From DMER64 sp964542305 (GTDB lineage: Bacteria; Bacteroidota; Bacteroidia; Bacteroidales; UBA932), in NCBI GenBank assembly GCA_964542305.1, contig CAZITX010000015.1:1-62881 (forward strand): DNA of 62,881 nucleotides, given 5' to 3'. The translations under genes were made by a program, and so were the position numbers. The notes below the pieces were generated by a model. It was not told the DNA's origin. It worked only from the letters and a program-made list of their open reading frames with translations, and did no database searches. This document shows positions 58,623-62,881 of this stretch, piece by piece (the stretch's first letter is position 1; every line of letters starts with the position of its first letter).

Positions 58623-59258
58623 ATGGAAGACATTTACCAGTGTCCGTTATTCCGCGGCGTTGACAAACATACTTTGGAAAGTATGCTGGACGGAAAATGC
58701 CGTGTCCGTGATTTTTCACGGGGCGAAACAGTAGCCATTCAGGATCAAACGTACAAATCGCTCTTAATTATAGAAAAGGGTATGTTAAGGGCCGAAATGA
58801 CAAACCGGGAAGGAGTAAAAGCTGTCATTGAAGACATTTCGGTTCCCAAGGCCGTAGCACCCTCATTTCTTTTTGCTTCAAAGAACAGGCTTCCTGTGAC
58901 ATTAACTGCTCTTACCGAATCTACCGTTGTTTACGTCCCTAAAATTGTACTTTTTTGGCTGATGAAAAAAGATGTCCGGATATTGGAGAATGTATTGAAC
59001 AGCATCTCCGACAGGTGTCTTTTCTTATCAGAAAGGGTACGTTTACTTCAGTTCGGGACCATAAAAAGCAAACTGAAATCCTATTTTATGGAACAAAAAC
59101 ACATCAACGGATCCGGCACTTTCACCATTCCTCATACACAACAGGAATTGGCAGATACGTTCGGTGTAACCAGACCGGCACTTGCCCGGGCCATAAAACA
59201 AATGGAACAGGCAGGAACAATTGTCAGAAAAGGGACCCGTACGTACGAATTGCATTAG
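58623..59258 (+). CDS. Crp/Fnr-family regulator, HcpR-like by context
   Basis: The 211-residue protein has a cyclic-nucleotide-binding-like barrel (about 10-125), a dimer helix and a C-terminal winged helix with TQQELADTFGVTRPALARAIKQMEQ. It has no cluster of four cysteines for an Fnr-type iron-sulfur cluster. It is divergent from the ferredoxin-hcp unit with a 62-base gap. In Porphyromonas and relatives a Crp/Fnr protein called HcpR controls hcp in response to nitrosative stress, so this is the likely role. Identity as HcpR is an inference from position; the operator is not certain. Confidence 0.85.
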   Translation: MEDIYQCPLFRGVDKHTLESMLDGKCRVRDFSRGETVAIQDQTYKSLLIIEKGMLRAEMTNREGVKAVIEDISVPKAVAPSFLFASKNRLPVTLTALTESTVVYVPKIVLFWLMKKDVRILENVLNSISDRCLFLSERVRLLQFGTIKSKLKSYFMEQKHINGSGTFTIPHTQQELADTFGVTRPALARAIKQMEQAGTIVRKGTRTYELH

Positions 59259-59452
59259 TAATTATTCTCATATTCTTCCCATAATTCGGATTCTTTCGAA
59301 TAAGCATCATCAAGAAAAGATCCCGAATTGTTTTCAACAAAATCAGCAAAATCGTCCATCTCCCGGGATTTGTCCAACAGGGAAGCTTCCCGGGCAGCTT
59401 TAGCCCTATGTCTGTAAAGCTCAATGATTTGGTTAAGTCTTTCCTGTTTCAT
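59255..59452 (-). CDS. Small acidic protein of unknown function, 65 aa
   Basis: A 65-codon frame reads MKQERLNQIIELYRHRAKAA near its start and SKESELWEEYENNY at its end, with charged, helix-favouring composition and no signal peptide. Upstream on the same strand TATATTTA, one mismatch from the -7 consensus, lies 4 bases before the ATG, as at many other genes here. It converges on the Crp/Fnr gene with a four-base overlap and diverges from the MBL gene. I know no family for it; a real small gene is likely but not proven. Confidence 0.55.
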   Translation of the reverse strand: MKQERLNQIIELYRHRAKAAREASLLDKSREMDDFADFVENNSGSFLDDAYSKESELWEEYENNY

Positions 59453-59477
59453 ACTTTAAATATAGGTATAATTCCCT

Positions 59478-59485
59478 TATCTTTG
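59478..59485 (+). promoter_or_regulatory. -7 element TATCTTTG for the MBL-fold gene
   Basis: Exact TAnnTTTG, 5 bases before ATG 59491. Confidence 0.6.
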
Positions 59486-59490
59486 TCTTT

Positions 59491-60336
59491 ATGGATATTC
59501 TTGAAATTTTGACGGACGATCGTCCGATGGCTGAAAACGCCTTGCATGAACAACGTTTGACCGAACACGGTTTGAGTATTTATTTTGAAAAAGATGGCTT
59601 TAGATGGTTGATGGACACAGGTCTTACAGGGAATTTCGCAAAAAACGCCGCCAGTTCCGGAATAGACATTTCACAAGTAGATCACCTGGTTTTATCTCAC
59701 AACCACAACGACCATACAGGCGGTATGGAAACTTTTCTGCAAAACAATTCAAAAGCCCTTATACACCTTTCCGAATGGATCAGGAACAGTACCTGTTTGT
59801 CTTTACGTGAAACAATCAAAACAGATATTGGCCTGGACAGGAAATTAATCCAACAATATGCATCGCGGTTTGTATGGCACCCTTCAGCAAACATACAACT
59901 GACAGACCATGTATGGCTGTTGGCCGATATACCCGACACCTATCCCCTGCCCAGGGCTAATGCAAATCTTTTATGGAAATACAACGGAGAAGACTCTCCC
60001 GACCCTTTTAAGCACGAGATGGCACTGCTTATTAACGAAGGAGCAGCGAACACGGTCATATCTTCCTGTACTCACAGAGGAATACTGAATACCCTTGAGG
60101 CTGCAAATTCTGTTTCAAAAAAACCCGTTTCTGCATTTCTGGGAGGAACACATCTGCGAGACGGCTTCGAAACAGAAGAAGAAATTTTGAACATAACATC
60201 CCGGATAATTGAAAAACATCCTCAAATGCACCTGTATACCGGTCATTGTTCCGGAGAACAAACGCTGATGGTTTTAAAACGGTTCCTGCCCGGCCATGTA
60301 ACTCTTTTTCATTCAGGTTTTAGAACAAGTATATAA
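59491..60336 (+). CDS. MBL-fold metallohydrolase
   Basis: The 281-residue cytoplasmic protein has the metal-binding motif LSHNHNDHTGGM (HxHxDH), an N-terminal strand pair EHGLSIYFEKDGFRWLMDTG, a later His in SSCTHRGILNTLEAA and a final YTGHCSGEQ. This pattern resembles the MBL group annotated as dihydropterin-aminobenzene phosphate synthase-like proteins, but the specific substrate is not clear. Length is typical. It has its own -7 box and is followed after 42 bases by a lipocalin gene. Confidence 0.87.
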   Translation: MDILEILTDDRPMAENALHEQRLTEHGLSIYFEKDGFRWLMDTGLTGNFAKNAASSGIDISQVDHLVLSHNHNDHTGGMETFLQNNSKALIHLSEWIRNSTCLSLRETIKTDIGLDRKLIQQYASRFVWHPSANIQLTDHVWLLADIPDTYPLPRANANLLWKYNGEDSPDPFKHEMALLINEGAANTVISSCTHRGILNTLEAANSVSKKPVSAFLGGTHLRDGFETEEEILNITSRIIEKHPQMHLYTGHCSGEQTLMVLKRFLPGHVTLFHSGFRTSI

Positions 60337-60378
60337 TTCTTTATAACCATTTATTTCTTATCTTTATAAAAAAATGTT

Positions 60379-60924
60379 ATGAAGATTATGAACGTATTAC
60401 TTTCCTTTGCTGCATTACTGTTTGCAGCCGGTTGCGGAGCTCAGGATAATCCGGAATTTAATGTCACTATAGAAGACACGGTAAAAGAACTGGACCTAAA
60501 CCGGTATTTGGGAAAATGGTATGAGATAGCCCGTTTTGATCACAGCTTTGAAAGAGGTCTGGTAGGTACAACAGCCAATTACTCATTGAGAGAAGACGGA
60601 AAAATCAAAGTCCTTAATACGGGTTATAAAGATTCTTTTGAAGGAAAATTCAATGAAGCCGAAGCCAAGGCCTACATACCGGATGAAAACTATCCCGGAG
60701 CTTTGAAAGTATCCTTTTTCCTTTTCTTTTATTCTGATTATTGGATCCTTGATCTGGACGAGGATTATACATTCGCTCTGATTGGAAGTAAAAAAGACAA
60801 GTATCTGTGGATCCTTTCACGTACACCGGAAATGGCCCCTGCAGATCTGGACAGGGTGTTAAACAGGGCATCATCTCTTGGCTACAATACAGACGAATTG
60901 ATCTGGGTAGAGCAACGCGATTAG
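60379..60924 (+). CDS. Blc-like bacterial lipocalin lipoprotein, copy 1
   Basis: The 181-residue lipoprotein (FAALLFAAGC, lipid Cys about 19) has the lipocalin signature DLNRYLGKWYEIARFDHSFERGL and a closing SRTPEMAPADLDRVLNRASSLGY, as in outer-membrane Blc. Such proteins bind fatty acids or lysolipids in the envelope. A relative lies at 62305. TATCTTTA, one mismatch from the -7 consensus, lies 12 bases before the ATG. A hairpin follows the gene. Confidence 0.92.
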   Translation: MKIMNVLLSFAALLFAAGCGAQDNPEFNVTIEDTVKELDLNRYLGKWYEIARFDHSFERGLVGTTANYSLREDGKIKVLNTGYKDSFEGKFNEAEAKAYIPDENYPGALKVSFFLFFYSDYWILDLDEDYTFALIGSKKDKYLWILSRTPEMAPADLDRVLNRASSLGYNTDELIWVEQRD

Positions 60925-60967
60925 CGATTCGGGAAAAATTGCCAACAAATAGTGGAAAAAAGCCATT

Positions 60968-60991
60968 GTCCGGTATACTAAAATACCGGAC
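60968..60991. terminator. Hairpin at the lipocalin/thioredoxin border
   Basis: GTCCGGTAT (60968-60976) and ATACCGGAC (60983-60991) are perfect 9-bp arms around a 6-base loop. Its right arm overlaps the putative -7 box of the next gene, as the palindrome at 34010 does. The tail CTTTG is a poor T-run. Confidence 0.65.
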
Positions 60992-60996
60992 CTTTG
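60989..60996 (+). promoter_or_regulatory. Near-consensus -7 element GACCTTTG for the thioredoxin gene
   Basis: It matches TAnnTTTG except for the first base and lies 4 bases before ATG 61001, the same spacing as the exact boxes of other genes here. Confidence 0.4.
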
Positions 60997-61000
60997 CATC

Positions 61001-61453
61001 ATGAAAACAATCATGACATTAATTGCTTTAATTCCCGCCCTGGTATTGTTCGGGGCAAATGATGGTAATACTGATAAAAAAAAGGAAACAAAGATTATGG
61101 AACTCACAAAAGAAGAATTTATCAAACGCGTTTATAATTACGAAGCCAATCCTAATGAGTGGAAGTATGAAGGTGACAAACCTTGTATAGTGGATTTTCA
61201 CGCTACCTGGTGTGCTCCCTGCAAAATGCTTGCCCCTTCTCTGGAAGAGATCAATCAGGAATACAACGGTGACCTGTATGTCTATAAAGTAGACGTGGAT
61301 AAATCTCCGGAACTTGCTGCCATATTCGGAGTGCGCAGTGTTCCAACGCTATTATGGATTCCGCTTTCCGGTAAACCAAGCATCTCTCAGGGAGCACTCC
61401 CCAAGAGCCAGTTGGATTCTATTGTTAAAAACACCTTGCTTAAAACAGAATAG
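61001..61453 (+). CDS. Exported thioredoxin-fold protein
   Basis: The 150-residue protein has an N-terminal hydrophobic signal (MKTIMTLIALIPALVLFGAN) and a thioredoxin domain with the active site ATWCAPCKML and the cis-Pro loop RSVPTLLWI. The WCAPC sequence and FHATWC resemble Bacteroidota thioredoxins used in the periplasm. It sits between two lipocalin genes, and a -7 box for the AraC gene follows only 6 bases after its stop. Role: thiol-disulfide exchange outside the cytoplasm; the partner is unknown. Confidence 0.9.
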   Translation: MKTIMTLIALIPALVLFGANDGNTDKKKETKIMELTKEEFIKRVYNYEANPNEWKYEGDKPCIVDFHATWCAPCKMLAPSLEEINQEYNGDLYVYKVDVDKSPELAAIFGVRSVPTLLWIPLSGKPSISQGALPKSQLDSIVKNTLLKTE

Positions 61454-61459
61454 GTTTAT

Positions 61460-61467
61460 TATCTTTG
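61460..61467 (+). promoter_or_regulatory. -7 element TATCTTTG for the AraC/lipocalin unit
   Basis: Exact TAnnTTTG, 4 bases before ATG 61472. An 8-base palindrome-like CCCTGCAGGGG lies just inside the coding start (61495-61505) and could be an operator. Confidence 0.6.
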
Positions 61468-61471
61468 CTGA

Positions 61472-62308
61472 ATGGAATATGCGTATATCACTCCCCTGCA
61501 GGGGAGTTTGATAGTTACGGACGATTTCCACAGCAGAGACTCGCTTCTCCGTAACAGAGACTTTTATAAATTTATATGGGTCCGTGAAGGATCCATAGAT
61601 ATTGAAATAGATCACATGGGAATACACCTGTCAAAAGACCAGGTTATTCCCTTGTCCAATTTACACCACATCACCTTTACGCGGATAGAAGGTAAATACG
61701 TTTCCATTCTTTTCAACAGCAATTTTTACTGTATCTTCAAATCAGACAACGAAGTGTCATGCAACGGGTTCCTGTTTACCGGTTATTCCGATCCCATGCG
61801 TATGCCGCTAAATACATCACAGTCCGAAACCCTGGAAAGGATTATCACGGACATAGACCGGGAATACCTGGAAAATGATTCTCTGAAGGAAGAAATGCTT
61901 CGTCTTCACCTAAAACGGTTTATTATTGTTTGCACCCGCATTGCACGAGATAAATTTTCCATAGAACCGGGTAACGAAACCACTTTTTATCTGTTTCGCG
62001 AGTTTTTCACCCTGGTTGACAGGCATTACAAGGAAAAAAAGAAAGTAAATGAGTATGCTGACTTACTGAACCGTTCTCCAAAAACCCTGACGAATCTTTT
62101 TGCCCTTTACAACTTGCCTTCCCCACTTCATATCATTCACCAGCGTATCCTGGCTGAAGCAAAACGAATGTTGCTGTACAGTAATAAAAACGCCAAAGAG
62201 ATTTCCGACATCCTGGGCTTTGATGATATGGCTTCGTTCAGTCGTTTTTTCAGACGAGCTTCAGAAATGAGCATTACTGAATTCCGTAACAAAAATATAC
62301 CGTCATGA
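61472..62308 (+). CDS. AraC-family transcriptional regulator
   Basis: The 278-residue protein has a cupin-like N-terminal part (YKFIWVREGSIDIEIDHMGIHLSKDQVIPL, about 33-62) and a C-terminal AraC domain (about 180-274) with VNEYADLLNRSPKTLTNLFA and AKEISDILGFDDMASFSRFFRR. It is translationally coupled by ATGA (62305) to the second lipocalin gene, so regulator and envelope lipoprotein are co-expressed. The inducer is unknown. Confidence 0.92.
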   Translation: MEYAYITPLQGSLIVTDDFHSRDSLLRNRDFYKFIWVREGSIDIEIDHMGIHLSKDQVIPLSNLHHITFTRIEGKYVSILFNSNFYCIFKSDNEVSCNGFLFTGYSDPMRMPLNTSQSETLERIITDIDREYLENDSLKEEMLRLHLKRFIIVCTRIARDKFSIEPGNETTFYLFREFFTLVDRHYKEKKKVNEYADLLNRSPKTLTNLFALYNLPSPLHIIHQRILAEAKRMLLYSNKNAKEISDILGFDDMASFSRFFRRASEMSITEFRNKNIPS

Positions 62309-62853
62309 TAGCTGCAAGTCGCTTCTTTGTAGTTTGTATTTTCACTCTTATATCCTTGTTCTTTACAAATTGTGAGGATAACAGGATATACAACATGGAG
62401 GAAAAAGCCGTTAAAGAAATTGACATCAAACGTTTTATGGGGAATTGGTATGAGGTGGCCCGTCTTTGTAACTTGAGCAAAAAGAACAGTCTTGTAGCTG
62501 TAACCCTGGAAGCATCAATGGATCCCAAAGGAATCATTCACCTGTTCCTTACTGGTCACAAACTCACCCCATACGGCCCTGTTAAACAATTAAGAGGAAA
62601 AGGGAAATGGAATGAAAACAGGCCCGGTACGGTCCGGAACACTTTTTTTCTGAATTTTTACAGGGATTACTATATTCTTCACGCAAACGAAGATTATTCC
62701 ACAACCATTATCAGCAACCAGACCGGGACCAGGTTGCATATTTTGTCACGTCACCCGTCCTTGTCTTCTGAAGAGGTTTCTTCCATAAGAGATAAGGTCC
62801 ATTCACTGGGTTATGATACCGAAGTCTTGTGCTGGTCGGAAACTTATTTTTGA
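62305..62853 (+). CDS. Blc-like bacterial lipocalin lipoprotein, copy 2
   Basis: The 182-residue lipoprotein (TLISLFFTNC, lipid Cys about 23) is a diverged relative of the 60379 product: DIKRFMGNWYEVARLCNLSKKN, FFLNFYRDYYILHANEDYSTT and SRHPSLSSEEVSSIRDKVHSLGYD align with the corresponding parts there. It keeps the GxWYE(I/V)AR lipocalin signature. It overlaps the AraC gene by four bases. The 28 bases after its stop run to the window end and show nothing. Confidence 0.9.
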   Translation: MIAASRFFVVCIFTLISLFFTNCEDNRIYNMEEKAVKEIDIKRFMGNWYEVARLCNLSKKNSLVAVTLEASMDPKGIIHLFLTGHKLTPYGPVKQLRGKGKWNENRPGTVRNTFFLNFYRDYYILHANEDYSTTIISNQTGTRLHILSRHPSLSSEEVSSIRDKVHSLGYDTEVLCWSETYF

Positions 62854-62881
62854 AAAAGGTCGTTCAACGCATTGAGTTTTT

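Noticed and set aside
1..62881. CRISPR arrays, tRNA or rRNA genes, phage genes, toxin-antitoxin or restriction systems
   Set aside because: I saw no regularly spaced repeats, no recognisable structural RNA and no proteins of these kinds. Short structured RNAs could still be missed by eye.

Overview
The window reads as chromosomal DNA of a member of the Bacteroidota, most likely an anaerobic member of the Bacteroidales. The evidence is a SusC/SusD pair, DUF4369 and DUF6057-type proteins, an ECF sigma/FecR/STN cassette, two M28 peptidases and an Hcp module. There is also an arginine operon built around a transcarbamylase of the N-succinylornithine type. Many genes carry the Bacteroidota -7 promoter element TAnnTTTG a few bases before the start codon. 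No tRNA, rRNA or CRISPR array was recognised.

Layout. (1) 1-21210 is an accessory glycan-use region. It opens with the end of a susC, then susD and a surface-lipoprotein candidate. A very tight operon follows: DUF4369 lipoprotein, two tandem [DUF6057-like membrane protein + CxxCH beta-propeller lipoprotein] modules, a secreted TIM-barrel protein and a GH30-like hydrolase. The last gene is split by an IS5-type insertion that left a 4-bp duplication. Leftward genes follow: AraC regulator, ZIP metal transporter, AI-2E-type permease and a GH29 fucosidase. (2) 21281-30346 holds a four-domain CoA-disulfide reductase/rhodanese/TusA/DsrE protein, a MarR-like regulator, a PurF-like amidotransferase, a secreted alpha/beta hydrolase, Hsp20, and a SIMPL-pepC-ridA operon. 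(3) 30401-40952 has rpiB, an ECF sigma/anti-sigma pair with an STN protein lacking a barrel, a FatA-type thioesterase facing an acyl-CoA synthetase, a stand-alone TonB plug, two M28 peptidases (one fused to an outer-membrane barrel) and a DUF1295 membrane protein.

(4) 41120-49800 is the arginine operon: GNAT acyltransferase, argG, argC, argD, argF', argB, argE, argH and a PlsC-like acyltransferase, mostly overlapping. Pro90 of the transcarbamylase points to succinylated intermediates. The leader carries what looks like an undescribed ribosome-mediated attenuator: a 14-codon peptide MNTSLQILRVRVRA whose Arg codons run into the 5' arm of a terminator hairpin ending in six T's. This is the most exciting signal I found.

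(5) 49797-62881 contains clpB, queE, two tandem secreted papain-like peptidases, pssA, an hcp operon with a divergent Crp/Fnr regulator, a small unknown protein, an MBL hydrolase, and a lipocalin-thioredoxin-AraC-lipocalin cluster.

Two traits recur. Promoter -7 boxes lie 4-7 nt from the ATG, which implies leaderless mRNAs. Convergent genes often overlap at their 3' ends instead of being separated by terminators.
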